Assembly: GCA_009703445.1 (NCBI GenBank)
Contig: WLGA01000011.1
Span: 1 to 16,462, forward strand
Reading direction: 5' to 3'
From: Actinomycetota bacterium
GTDB taxonomy: Bacteria; Actinomycetota; Actinomycetes; Actinomycetales; Microbacteriaceae
Length of the DNA: 16,462 nucleotides
Below are positions 1-7,602 of this stretch, piece by piece. Below the pieces are notes generated by a model, which searched no databases, was not told where the DNA came from, and was given only the letters and a program-made list of their open reading frames with translations. The position numbers were made by a program, and so were the translations under genes. Within the stretch, counting starts at the first letter, position 1, and each line of letters begins with the position of its first letter.

Positions 1-2
1 CA

Positions 3-1748
3 AACCTGTTCCTACGCACGCTCCGTGAAGATCCAAACGAGGCCGAGGTAGACAGCCACAAGCTCTTGCTTCGTGCTGGTTACATCCGTCGCGCCGGAGC
101 CGGTCTTTACACCTGGCTTCCGCTGGGTCTAGCCGTCAAGGCAAAGATTGAGCAGGTCGTTCGCGAAGAGATGGCAAACGCCGGTGCTCAAGAAGTCTTC
201 TTCCCGGCCCTACTGCCACGCGAACCTTTCGAAGCTACCGGTCGCTGGACCGAGTATGGCGACAACCTATTCCGTCTTCAGGACCGCAAGAAGACTGACT
301 ACCTGTTGGCTCCAACTCACGAAGAGATGTTCACCCTTCTAGTGAAGGATCTCTATTCGTCATACAAGGACCTACCGGTCTGCTTGTATCAAATCCAGAA
401 CAAGTACCGCGACGAGGCACGCCCTCGCGCCGGTCTCCTTCGTGGCCGCGAATTTGTGATGAAGGACGCCTACAGCTTCGATGTCACGGATGAAGGTTTG
501 GCCAAGGCATACCAGGCCCAGCGCGACGCATACGAGCGCATTTTTACCCGTCTCGGCGTCGATTACGTGATTGTCAAGGCAGACGCGGGCGCTATGGGCG
601 GCTCAGCTTCCGAGGAATTCCTGTCACCAAGCCCAATCGGCGAAGATACCTTTGTGCGCTCGCCGGGTGGCTACGCAGCCAACGTTGAAGCGGTTGCCAC
701 CGTGGCTCCGCCAAAGATTGCCATCGACGGCCAGTCGGCAGCCGAGGTGCTAACCACCCCGCAGTGTTCAAATATCAAGCGCATCGTTGCTTGGTCGAAT
801 GAAAACAACAAGCGTGCCGACGGTGCCGAATGGACAGCCGCACACACCCTGAAGAACAACGTCATGGCGCTGGTTTCTCCAGAAGGCAAGCGCGAGCTGG
901 TCGTAGTTGGTTTACCCGGTGACCGTGAGGTTGACGTGAAGCGCGCCGAAGCAGCTTTCTCTCCTAACGAGATCGAGCAAGCAAACGACGAAGATTTCGC
1001 CAAGCACCCAGAGCTAATCAAGGGCTACATCGGCCCGGTCAAGGATGGCCAGGCAATTCTTGGCACCGCTGGCGTCAGCAAGATTCGCTACCTCCTAGAC
1101 CCTCGCGTGGTCGAGGGTTCGGCTTGGATTACCGGCGCAAACGCATCCGAGAAGCACGTATTCGGCCTAGTTGCCGGCCGTGACTTTACCGCGGATGGCG
1201 TGGTTGACATCGCCGAGGTTCGCGTCGGAGACGAAGCCCCGGATGGTTCGGGCCCGCTCGAGCTCGCTCGCGGCATCGAAATCGGTCACGTATTCCAACT
1301 CGGTCGCAAGTATGCCGAGGCTCTGGGGCTCCAGGTCCTGGACGAAAACGGCAAGCTCGTGACCGTAACCATGGGTTCGTACGGAATCGGAATCACTCGC
1401 ATGATTGCTGTTCTGGCCGAGGCTAACCACGACGACAAGGGCCTTATTTGGCCTGAAGCTGTCTCGCCGGCCGACGTTTACATCGTTGCTGCTGGCAAGG
1501 ATGAAGTCGTTTACGAGACCGCTGAAAAGCTTGCGCTCGAACTCGAAGCAAAGGGCAAGACCGTCATCCTGGATGACCGTCAAAAGGTCAGCCCTGGTGT
1601 CAAGTTTGGCGACGCAGAGCTGATCGGTGTGCCTAACATTGTCATCGTTGGCAAGGGTCTCGAGCAGGGCGATGTTGACCTGTGGGATCGCCGCTCTGGT
1701 GAGCGCCGCCCAGTCAAGCTAGAATCGGCTTTGGCTGAATTGCTATAA
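3..1748 (+). CDS. proS: Prolyl-tRNA synthetase, 5'-truncated by window edge
   Basis: Cytoplasmic class II aminoacyl-tRNA synthetase that charges tRNA-Pro. The frame is open from base 3, reading NLFLRTLREDP then SHKLLLRAGYIRRAGAG, the usual ProRS N-terminus, so the true start lies a few codons before the window. The TTG at base 66 is internal. Visible are the motif 2 region with YRDEARPRAGLLRGREF (about bases 402-452) and motif 3 with GSYGIGITRM (about 1374-1403). Between them lies the long bacterial insertion (editing) domain, roughly bases 650-1200, with a KGYIGPV loop like the GxxxP loop of that domain. About 581 codons are present, so the full protein would be near 585 residues, normal for bacterial-type ProRS. 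The stop TAA is 63 bases before nusA. No frameshift or missing motif is seen. Confidence 0.97.
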   Translation, partial: NLFLRTLREDPNEAEVDSHKLLLRAGYIRRAGAGLYTWLPLGLAVKAKIEQVVREEMANAGAQEVFFPALLPREPFEATGRWTEYGDNLFRLQDRKKTDYLLAPTHEEMFTLLVKDLYSSYKDLPVCLYQIQNKYRDEARPRAGLLRGREFVMKDAYSFDVTDEGLAKAYQAQRDAYERIFTRLGVDYVIVKADAGAMGGSASEEFLSPSPIGEDTFVRSPGGYAANVEAVATVAPPKIAIDGQSAAEVLTTPQCSNIKRIVAWSNENNKRADGAEWTAAHTLKNNVMALVSPEGKRELVVVGLPGDREVDVKRAEAAFSPNEIEQANDEDFAKHPELIKGYIGPVKDGQAILGTAGVSKIRYLLDPRVVEGSAWITGANASEKHVFGLVAGRDFTADGVVDIAEVRVGDEAPDGSGPLELARGIEIGHVFQLGRKYAEALGLQVLDENGKLVTVTMGSYGIGITRMIAVLAEANHDDKGLIWPEAVSPADVYIVAAGKDEVVYETAEKLALELEAKGKTVILDDRQKVSPGVKFGDAELIGVPNIVIVGKGLEQGDVDLWDRRSGERRPVKLESALAELL

Positions 1749-1762
1749 ACCGCTTGCGGTTT
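1747..1762 (+). terminator. Short inverted repeat after proS, possible weak terminator
   Basis: AAACCGC and GCGGTTT form a near-perfect 16-base palindrome that begins in the proS stop codon. It gives a 6-7 bp stem with a very small loop and only a three-T tail. The arm sequence matches the outer part of the strong rpsO terminator downstream (AAACCGC/GCGGTTT), which suggests a weak or attenuating terminator. Without a real T-tract it may let transcription run into nusA. Confidence 0.35.
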
Positions 1763-1781
1763 CGCGGCACTTCACTAAATT
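1754..1781 (+). promoter_or_regulatory. Candidate nusA operon promoter
   Basis: TAAATT at 1776-1781 fits the actinobacterial TANNNT -10 consensus and is preceded, with a 16-base spacer, by a partial -35 (TTGCGG, 1754-1759). Transcription would start near 1788 and leave a leader of about 24 bases carrying the nusA ribosome site. The -35 overlaps the hairpin after proS. The assignment is by motif only. Confidence 0.3.
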
Positions 1782-1811
1782 GACAACTAACTAGCGGCCT
1801 GGAGGCATTTC

Positions 1812-2789
1812 ATGGACATCGACCTGAGCGTACTTAAGTTCATCGAGCGAGAGAAAGAAATCCCTTTCAACGAGCTGGTGTCAATCATCGAGGCTGCCAT
1901 TCTTGCCGCCTACCAGAAGCACGTTGGCAACTCAGACCCGGCCCGTGCCGAACTGAGCAAGTCAACCGGCCACGTCAACATCTACGCACCAGTGCTAGAT
2001 GAAGAAGGCGTGAAGACCGGCGAGACCGAAGTCACCCCGGAAAACTTTGGACGAGTCGCTGCCGCCGCGGCAAAGCAGGTCATTTTCAACCGTCTGCGCG
2101 AAATCAACGACGAGAGCCTATTTGGCGAGTTCTCTGGCAAGGAGGGCGACATCGTCGCCGGCACCATCCAGCAGGGCCAGAAGTCATACATGGTTTATGT
2201 GAACCTTGGCACCATCGAGGCAATCATGCCTCCTGAAGAGCAGGTTCCTGGCGAGGATTACTCGCACGGCAAGCGCATCCGTGTCTTCGTAACCGCAGTA
2301 AACCGCGGAACCAAGGGCCCGCAGGTCACCGTTTCTCGCACCCACCCATCGCTAGTTCGCAAGTTGTTCGCGATGGAAGTTCCTGAAATCGCAAGCGGAG
2401 TAGTCGAGATCGTTTCGCTTGCACGCGAAGCAGGCCACCGCACCAAGATTGCTGTTCGTGCACACGAAGCCGGCGTAAACGCCAAGGGTTCTTGCATCGG
2501 TGAGCTGGGTCAGCGGGTTCGTGCGGTTCAGACCGAACTAAACGACGAGAAGATCGACATCGTAGACTTCAGCGATGACCTGCCAACTTATGTTGCACAG
2601 GCGCTCTCGCCGGCGAAGGTTTCAAGCTCATACATGCTCGACGCGGCTACCAAGTCGGTTCGCGTTTTGGTGCCAGACTTCCAGCTTTCGCTAGCAATCG
2701 GCAAGGAAGGGCAGAACGCCCGCCTGGCCGCGAAGCTAACTGGCGCGAAGATCGATATTCAGCCTGACAGCATCCTGGATGGCGACTAG
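1812..2789 (+). CDS. nusA: Transcription termination/antitermination factor NusA
   Basis: RNA polymerase-binding factor controlling pausing, termination and antitermination. The 325-residue product has the N-terminal polymerase-binding domain (about 1-105, beginning MDIDLSVLKFIEREKEIPF), an S1 RNA-binding domain (about 108-185), then two KH domains. KH1 carries the loop GSCIGELG (226-233) and KH2 carries IGKEGQNA with GKEG at 297-300. It stops shortly after KH2, so the C-terminal acidic repeats of enterobacterial NusA are absent, as is normal in Actinobacteria. The start ATG has a strong GGAGG (1801-1805) seven bases upstream. It heads a cluster with ylxR, infB, rbfA and truB. The usual upstream gene rimP is missing. 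Confidence 0.97.
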   Translation: MDIDLSVLKFIEREKEIPFNELVSIIEAAILAAYQKHVGNSDPARAELSKSTGHVNIYAPVLDEEGVKTGETEVTPENFGRVAAAAAKQVIFNRLREINDESLFGEFSGKEGDIVAGTIQQGQKSYMVYVNLGTIEAIMPPEEQVPGEDYSHGKRIRVFVTAVNRGTKGPQVTVSRTHPSLVRKLFAMEVPEIASGVVEIVSLAREAGHRTKIAVRAHEAGVNAKGSCIGELGQRVRAVQTELNDEKIDIVDFSDDLPTYVAQALSPAKVSSSYMLDAATKSVRVLVPDFQLSLAIGKEGQNARLAAKLTGAKIDIQPDSILDGD

Positions 2790-2790
2790 G

Positions 2791-2814
2791 CCCTAGCCCT
2801 TTCAATTTCTAGGG
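2791..2814 (+). promoter_or_regulatory. Hairpin overlapping the ylxR ribosome-binding site
   Basis: CCCTAG (2791-2796) is the exact reverse complement of CTAGGG (2809-2814), with a 12-base loop. The 3' arm contains most of the AGGGG ribosome site (2811-2815) that serves the ylxR ATG at 2821. If formed, it would partly mask that site unless ribosomes finishing nusA open it. With only 6 bp and a 12-base loop, the structure is marginal. Confidence 0.35.
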
Positions 2815-2820
2815 GTTAGA

Positions 2821-3084
2821 ATGGAACGTACTTGTGTTGGTTGTCGCCAGCAATCCAGCCGTGCAGATCTTTTGCGGGTCATTGAACAATCAAATGTTTT
2901 GATTCTTGATGAACGAAAAGCAATGCCAGGCAGGGGAGCATGGATTCACCCGACACAGGAATGTTTAGAGTTAGCAATCACTCGGAGAGCATTCATCCGG
3001 GCTTTGAAACTTTCAGGTCAGCCAGATTCATCTGGTTTGAACTTCACTAAAGAACAGGCAGAAACGATGTTGGCAAACAAATGA
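2821..3084 (+). CDS. ylxR: YlxR family nucleic-acid-binding protein (DUF448)
   Basis: Small protein of 87 residues in the conserved nusA-infB position. It begins MERTCVGCRQQSSRADLLRV, with the family's CxxCR element, and has the PGRGAWIHP segment (about residues 37-45), the YlxR GRGAW/Y signature, followed by a helical basic C-terminus. YlxR proteins are small cytoplasmic proteins with an RNA/nucleoid-binding fold; their role is still debated (RNA binding, RNase P, transcription). The start ATG follows AGGGG by five bases and lies 31 bases after nusA. By hand count the gene is about 46% GC, against about 60% in a sample of infB, and it uses AT-rich codons (AAA, CAA, TTT) that its neighbours avoid. 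This fits low expression; transfer is possible but unlikely given the conserved position. Confidence 0.92.
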   Translation: MERTCVGCRQQSSRADLLRVIEQSNVLILDERKAMPGRGAWIHPTQECLELAITRRAFIRALKLSGQPDSSGLNFTKEQAETMLANK

Positions 3085-3115
3085 GTAACTCGAAATGAGT
3101 ACCCAACAGCTTTAA
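3081..3115 (+). other. Two chained micro-ORFs between ylxR and infB
   Basis: The ylxR TGA (3082-3084) overlaps an ATG (3081) that opens a five-codon frame MSNSK. Its TGA (3096-3098) overlaps a second ATG (3095) opening a six-codon frame MSTQQL that ends in TAA at 3113-3115. Both junctions are ATGA, and AAATGAGTA occurs twice, 14 bases apart. It may be a translational-coupling chain towards infB or a chance result of a short duplication. There is no evidence that it is translated. Confidence 0.2.
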
Positions 3116-3123
3116 CGGCCTGC

Positions 3124-3149
3124 CCTGTCTAGGGAAGGCCCCAGACAGG
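3124..3149 (+). promoter_or_regulatory. infB leader hairpin covering part of the ribosome-binding site
   Basis: CCTGTCT (3124-3130) pairs exactly with AGACAGG (3143-3149). The stem continues after one bulged A (3131) with GGG (3132-3134) against CCC (3140-3142), leaving a five-base loop. The 3' arm runs into the infB ribosome site (AGGAG, 3147-3151), and the GTG start is at 3160. No T-tract follows, so it is not an intrinsic terminator. A role in limiting or coupling IF2 translation is inference. Confidence 0.5.
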
Positions 3150-3159
3150 AGAAACAAAA

Positions 3160-5865
3160 GTGGCGCTACCACGCGTGTACGACATTGCTAAAGAACTTGG
3201 AATCGATTCCAAGGTTGCTTTGGCCAAACTTCAAGAACTCGGCGAGTTCGTAAAGAGCGGTTCATCAACCATCGCTCCACCCGTTGCTAAAAAGCTTCGT
3301 GAGGCATTCCCAGACGCAAAGCCGGTTGTCGCTGAGCCAAAGGCTGCTCCGACTGCACCTGCTGCACCAGTAGCCGCTGCGCCTGCAGCACCGGCCGCTT
3401 CGGCGCCTGAGGCACCTAAGGCAGCGGCTCCAGCAGCTCCTGCTGCACCAGCTCCAGCTGCTCCAGCTGCACCCAAGTCGGCTGCCCCTGCGGCTCCGGC
3501 AGCACCGGGTGCACCTGCTCCTGCGGCGAAGGCGGCACCAGCTGCTCCAAGCGCCGCAACCCCAGGAATTCCTCGTCCGGGTAACAACCCGTTCGCGGCC
3601 GCACAGGGCATGGGCATTCCTCGCCCAATCAGCCGCCCTGGCAACAATCCTTTCGCTCCATCACAGGGAATGGGTCGCCCAGGCGGCCCTCGTCCTGCCG
3701 GTGGTGCAGGTCGCCCTGGCGGTCCAGGTCGCCCAGGTGGCGCACCGGGTGCCGGTGGCGGCGCTCCACGTCCAGGTGGCTTCTCAGGCGGGCCACGTCC
3801 GGCTGGCGCAGGCTTTGCACGTCCGGGAGGCGGCGCCCCAGGCGGCGCTCCGGGTGCAGCTCCGGGTGGATTCTCTCGCCCAGGTGGCGGCCCAGGCGCA
3901 GGCCGTGGTCGCGGTGTTGGCGGTGGAACCGCTGGTGCCTTCGGTAAGGGCGGCGCACGCGGTCAGAGCAAGGCTCGTAAGTCAAAGCGTGCAAAGCGCG
4001 AAGAGTTCGAACAGCGCAGCAATGCGCCATCTCTTGGCGGCGCACTAGTACCTCGCGGAGATGGAACCACGGTTCTACGTCTCCGTCGCGGCGCATCGAT
4101 CCAAGACTTCGCAGACAAGATTGACACCAATGCAGGTCAGCTAATCACCGTTCTGTTCCACCTGGGACAGATGGCGACAGCTACTGCATCGCTTGATGAA
4201 GACACCTTCCAGATCCTTGGTGAAGAGCTCGGTTACAAGATCGAGATCGTGTCTCCTGAGGACGAAGAGCGCGAGCTATTCGAAGGCTTCGGCCTTGACA
4301 TCGACACCGACTACGACGACGAAGAGGCCGACCTGGTCGCACGTCCGCCGGTTGTCACCGTCATGGGTCACGTTGACCACGGTAAGACCCGTTTGCTCGA
4401 CTCGATTCGTAACTCAAACGTCATCGCTGGCGAAGCCGGCGGAATCACCCAGCACATCGGTGCTTACCAGGTTCACGTTGAGCACGACGGCATCGACCGC
4501 GCGATTACCTTCATCGACACCCCGGGTCACGAGGCGTTCACCGCTATGCGTGCCCGTGGTGCTCAGGTCACCGACCTTGCCATCCTTGTGGTTGCAGCGG
4601 ATGACGGCGTTATGCCTCAGACCGTTGAAGCCTTGAACCACGCTCAGTCTGCCGGTGTGCCGATTGTTGTCGCGGTCAACAAGACCGATAAGGAAGGCGC
4701 GAACCCAGCCAAGATTCGTCAGCAGCTAACCGAGTTCAACCTCGTTGCTGAAGAGTATGGTGGCGACGTCATGTTCGTCGACGTTTCGGCGTTGACCGGT
4801 AAGGGCATTCCTGACCTTCTAGACGCTGTTCTGCTAACCGCAGACGCAGCCCTAGACATGCGTGCTAACCCGAACAAGGATGCTCGCGGTGTTGCCATCG
4901 AAGCCAACCTTGACAAGGGTCGCGGTTCGGTTGCTACCGTTCTTATCCAGTCTGGAACCCTTCGCGTCGGTGACTCAATCGTCGCCGGTGCTGCTCACGG
5001 TCGTGTTCGTGCGATGTTCGACGAAAACGGCGCAGCCGTTGCCGAAGCATTCCCAAGCCGTCCGGTTCAGGTTCTCGGTCTACAGTCTGTTCCTCGCGCC
5101 GGTGACACCTTTGTGGTTACCGATGACGAGCGTCAGGCCCGCCAGATCGCTGAAAAGCGTGAAGCTGCAGACCGCAACGCTCTTCTTGCCAAGACTCGCA
5201 AGCGCGTTAGCCTCGAAGACTTCACCAAGGCACTCGAAGACGGCAAGGTTGAGTCACTCAACCTCGTCATCAAGGGTGACGTTTCTGGTGCTGTTGAAGC
5301 TCTTGAAGACTCATTGCTCAAGATCGAAGTTGACGATTCAGTTCAGCTACGCATCATCCACCGCGGTGTTGGTGCGATTACCGAATCTGACGTCAACCTT
5401 GCAACCGTTGACAACGCAATCATCATCGGTTTCAACGTCAAGCCAGACAACAAGGCCAAGGAGCGTGCCGACCGCGAGGGCGTCGACGTTCGTCAGTACT
5501 CGGTCATCTATGCAGTGCTCGACGACATCGAGAAGGCTCTCAAGGGCATGCTCAAGCCAGAGTACGAAGAAGCTCAGCTTGGCACCGCAGAGGTTCGCGA
5601 ACTGTTCAAGTCATCGAAGGTCGGAACCATTGCTGGTTCGATCGTTCGCTCTGGCTCGATCAAGCGAAACTCTCTCGCCCGCGTGCTTCGTGCCGGCAAG
5701 GTTATCGCTGACAACCTCAAGATCGAATCGCTTAAGCGCTTCAAGGATGACGCCACCGAAGTCAAGACTGACTTCGAGTGTGGTATCGGCCTTCAGGGCT
5801 TCAACGACCTAGAGCTTGAAGACATCATCGAGACCTTCGAGATGCGCGAAAAGCCACGCGTCTAA
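3160..5865 (+). CDS. infB: Translation initiation factor IF-2
   Basis: GTPase that brings initiator fMet-tRNA to the 30S subunit and promotes subunit joining. The 901-residue product starts at GTG with AGGAG (3147-3151) upstream, reading MALPRVYDIAKELGIDSK, the IF2 N-terminal fold. Next come a long Ala/Pro-rich tract (about 55-135) and a Gly/Pro/Arg-rich tract (about 139-275) ending in a basic stretch. The G domain has G1 GHVDHGKT (403-410), G3 DTPGH (453-457), G4 NKTD (507-510) and a G5-like SAL. The C-terminal IF2 domains run to the end, with an EFEMREKPRV-type finish (here TFEMREKPRV). The linker is long and low in complexity, as in other high-GC actinobacteria. All GTPase motifs are intact. 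rbfA follows ten bases after the stop. Confidence 0.98.
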   Translation: MALPRVYDIAKELGIDSKVALAKLQELGEFVKSGSSTIAPPVAKKLREAFPDAKPVVAEPKAAPTAPAAPVAAAPAAPAASAPEAPKAAAPAAPAAPAPAAPAAPKSAAPAAPAAPGAPAPAAKAAPAAPSAATPGIPRPGNNPFAAAQGMGIPRPISRPGNNPFAPSQGMGRPGGPRPAGGAGRPGGPGRPGGAPGAGGGAPRPGGFSGGPRPAGAGFARPGGGAPGGAPGAAPGGFSRPGGGPGAGRGRGVGGGTAGAFGKGGARGQSKARKSKRAKREEFEQRSNAPSLGGALVPRGDGTTVLRLRRGASIQDFADKIDTNAGQLITVLFHLGQMATATASLDEDTFQILGEELGYKIEIVSPEDEERELFEGFGLDIDTDYDDEEADLVARPPVVTVMGHVDHGKTRLLDSIRNSNVIAGEAGGITQHIGAYQVHVEHDGIDRAITFIDTPGHEAFTAMRARGAQVTDLAILVVAADDGVMPQTVEALNHAQSAGVPIVVAVNKTDKEGANPAKIRQQLTEFNLVAEEYGGDVMFVDVSALTGKGIPDLLDAVLLTADAALDMRANPNKDARGVAIEANLDKGRGSVATVLIQSGTLRVGDSIVAGAAHGRVRAMFDENGAAVAEAFPSRPVQVLGLQSVPRAGDTFVVTDDERQARQIAEKREAADRNALLAKTRKRVSLEDFTKALEDGKVESLNLVIKGDVSGAVEALEDSLLKIEVDDSVQLRIIHRGVGAITESDVNLATVDNAIIIGFNVKPDNKAKERADREGVDVRQYSVIYAVLDDIEKALKGMLKPEYEEAQLGTAEVRELFKSSKVGTIAGSIVRSGSIKRNSLARVLRAGKVIADNLKIESLKRFKDDATEVKTDFECGIGLQGFNDLELEDIIETFEMREKPRV
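3574..3675 (+). repeat. Tandem repeat in the IF2 linker
   Basis: Two near-identical peptide units, RPGNNPFAAAQGMG (139-152) and RPGNNPFAPSQGMG (159-172), lie 20 residues apart at the point where the Ala/Pro tract gives way to the Gly/Arg tract. The codons differ between copies (for example CGTCCGGGT against CGCCCTGGC), so the duplication is not recent. Many shorter RPGG units follow up to about base 3900. Such repeats are known in IF2 linkers of related actinobacteria. Confidence 0.75.
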
Positions 5866-5875
5866 GGATTCGTAA

Positions 5876-6322
5876 ATGGTTGATCACGCTCGAGCTCGAA
5901 AGCTCGCCGAACGCATCAAGGTGTTGGTGGCAGAGGCGCTAGAACGCGCTGTTAAGGACCCAGATTTGGGTTTTGTCACCATCACCGAGGTCAAGGTAAC
6001 CCCTGACCTTCAGCACGCCAGCATTTTCTACACCGTGTATGGCACCCCGGCAGAGAAGAAACTCACTGCTGAAATTATTGAGAAGAATCGCGGTTTGGTT
6101 CGTCGCGAGGTTGGTCACAATCTTTCGATTCGCCTAACCCCGACGATTGAATTCATCCCGGATGAAATCCCCGAGACCGCTGCAGCCATGAATGACCTTC
6201 TCGCTGAGGCGCGTGCTCGCGATGAGCAGGTTGCGAAGTTGGCGGCCGAGGCTCACTGGGCCGGCGAAGAGAACCCTTATAAAGAGCCACGCAAGATCCA
6301 GGATGAAGAGGACGAAGACTAA
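5876..6322 (+). CDS. rbfA: 30S ribosome-binding factor A
   Basis: Small KH-type protein that helps mature the 30S subunit and the 5' end of 16S rRNA. The 148-residue product begins MVDHARARKLAERIKVLVAEALE, has the GFVTITEVKVTPDLQHASIFYTVYG strand region (about 31-56, typical of RbfA) and RRxVGHNLSIRLTPTIEFIPDE (about 85-106). It ends in an acidic tail after residue 130 that is not part of the core fold. The ATG has AAGGA (5864-5868) upstream, ten bases after the infB stop. Its TAA stop directly abuts the truB ATG, so the two are probably translated together. Confidence 0.96.
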   Translation: MVDHARARKLAERIKVLVAEALERAVKDPDLGFVTITEVKVTPDLQHASIFYTVYGTPAEKKLTAEIIEKNRGLVRREVGHNLSIRLTPTIEFIPDEIPETAAAMNDLLAEARARDEQVAKLAAEAHWAGEENPYKEPRKIQDEEDED

Positions 6323-7243
6323 ATGTCTTCTGGCCTTGTTCTAATCGACAAGCCGTCTGGCTGGACCAGTCACGATGTGGTTGCTCGCCTTCGAAAGTTG
6401 GCGGGCACCCGTCGGGTCGGCCACGCAGGAACCCTTGACCCAATGGCCACCGGCCTGTTGCTGATCGGCATCAATTCCGCCACCAAGCTTTTGACCTTCC
6501 TGGTTGGCGAAGATAAAACTTACGAGGCCACCATCCGCCTAGGTGCGGCCACAATCACCGACGACAAAGAGTCTGAATTTACGACCATTGCTAACCCGGA
6601 TGTAGTGCGCGCGCTCAGCCTCTCCGGCTTGGAACACGCCTTGACTGCTCTCCGCGGCCCAATCGAACAGGTGCCAAGTTCGGTGAGCGCAATCAAGGTG
6701 GATGGCGAACGCGCCTATGCCAAGGTGCGCTCCGGCGACGAGGTGAAACTCAAGGCTCGCCCGGTGACAATTCACCGTTTTGAGGTCATCGGCGAACCTC
6801 GTCTGGTGAGCGACGGCGACAATACTTTCTATGACTTCGAAGCAATCATCGATTGCTCTTCCGGAACCTACATCCGTGCCCTCGCACGCGACCTAGGTGC
6901 CGCGCTCCGAGTTGGCGGCCACCTAACCGCCCTTCGCCGGACCAAAATTGGCAGCTATTCAATTTCGCAGGCTCAGGCCCTTGACGGGCTAACCGGCGAG
7001 ACGCTGCAGGTGCTCCCGATTGAGCAGGCGGCAACTCAGCAGTTCAAGGTGCGGTCGCTCAGCGACCAAGACGTCATAGATCTTCGTCACGGAAAGAGGC
7101 TTCGCGTCCAAGATGAAACCGAGACGGCGCCTACCGCGGCCATCGACTCTTCTGGGAACCTAATCGCGATGCTTACCAAGTCTGGGAATGCGGCAAAGTC
7201 ACTGGTTGTTTTTGCCTTTGACCAATCTGGAGAGGATGCCTGA
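6323..7243 (+). CDS. truB: tRNA pseudouridine(55) synthase
   Basis: Isomerises U55 to pseudouridine in the T-loop of tRNAs. The 306-residue product begins MSSGLVLIDKPSGWTSHDVV and carries GHAGTLDPMATG (33-44) with the catalytic Asp at position 39. Further on it has the GxYIRALARDLG segment (about 181-192) and a C-terminal extension of the actinobacterial kind. The ATG follows the rbfA stop without a gap. The purine-rich end of rbfA (AAGAGGA, about ten bases upstream) may act as a weak ribosome site, but coupling is more likely. The stop TGA shares one base with the next start (TGATG), so the following membrane protein is coupled to it. Confidence 0.96.
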   Translation: MSSGLVLIDKPSGWTSHDVVARLRKLAGTRRVGHAGTLDPMATGLLLIGINSATKLLTFLVGEDKTYEATIRLGAATITDDKESEFTTIANPDVVRALSLSGLEHALTALRGPIEQVPSSVSAIKVDGERAYAKVRSGDEVKLKARPVTIHRFEVIGEPRLVSDGDNTFYDFEAIIDCSSGTYIRALARDLGAALRVGGHLTALRRTKIGSYSISQAQALDGLTGETLQVLPIEQAATQQFKVRSLSDQDVIDLRHGKRLRVQDETETAPTAAIDSSGNLIAMLTKSGNAAKSLVVFAFDQSGEDA

Positions 7244-7602
7244 TGTTGGAAGTGTTCTTTCAAATTGAGGCTTGGAGTGCCTTTGCTGTCGGGCTAATCC
7301 TTCTCGGTTTTGGCATGGCCAGACGCAAGCCAAGCCTGATTTCGCTCGGAGCACTGGCCGTTATTCAGCTAGGTCTAGTCGTTCAGCTGATTTCCTCGAT
7401 TATCCTCGTGGCCGGGGGAGCGAGAGCAAAGACCGACACCGTTGAATTCTTCGCCTATCTACTTGTGGCGATGATTGTTCCGTTGGGAGCCGCCTTCTGG
7501 GCTCTGATTGAGCGAACCCGCTGGTCCACTTTCGTGCTCGGTGTCGGCTCACTGACCGTGGCAATCATGCTGGTACGAATGCACCAAATTTGGTTCGGTT
7601 AG
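7243..7602 (+). CDS. Small four-helix membrane protein, function unknown
   Basis: Product of 119 residues with four predicted membrane segments at about 9-25, 31-58, 67-89 and 94-112 and short loops. A basic loop (ARRKPS, about 25-30) lies between helices 1 and 2 and a second (ERTR) between helices 3 and 4, which puts both on the cytoplasmic side and the termini outside by the positive-inside rule. I do not recognise a named family. The ATG overlaps the truB stop (TGATG) and has GGAGAGG (7229-7235) upstream, so it is the last gene of the nusA-truB operon. No catalytic motif or cysteine is visible. It may be one of the unnamed actinobacterial membrane proteins found between truB and ribF. Confidence 0.85.
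   Translation: MLEVFFQIEAWSAFAVGLILLGFGMARRKPSLISLGALAVIQLGLVVQLISSIILVAGGARAKTDTVEFFAYLLVAMIVPLGAAFWALIERTRWSTFVLGVGSLTVAIMLVRMHQIWFG

Noticed and set aside
66..68. TTG as the proS start
   Set aside because: The frame is open upstream to base 3 and encodes the conserved ProRS N-terminus, so the gene is cut by the window edge.
1780..1785. TTGACA as a perfect -35 for nusA
   Set aside because: The matching -10 position overlaps the ribosome site (1803-1808), with a poor sequence and a start inside the gene.
3340..3540. GCTCCAGCTGC-type repeats as a DNA repeat or CRISPR-like array
   Set aside because: They are irregular and in frame, encoding the Ala/Pro tract of IF2. No direct repeat with unique spacers is present.
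3231..4096. Open frames on the other strand and other frames across the infB linker
   Set aside because: They are Ala-, Gly-, Arg- or Leu-rich by-products of the low-complexity GC-rich linker. The sense frame is IF2.
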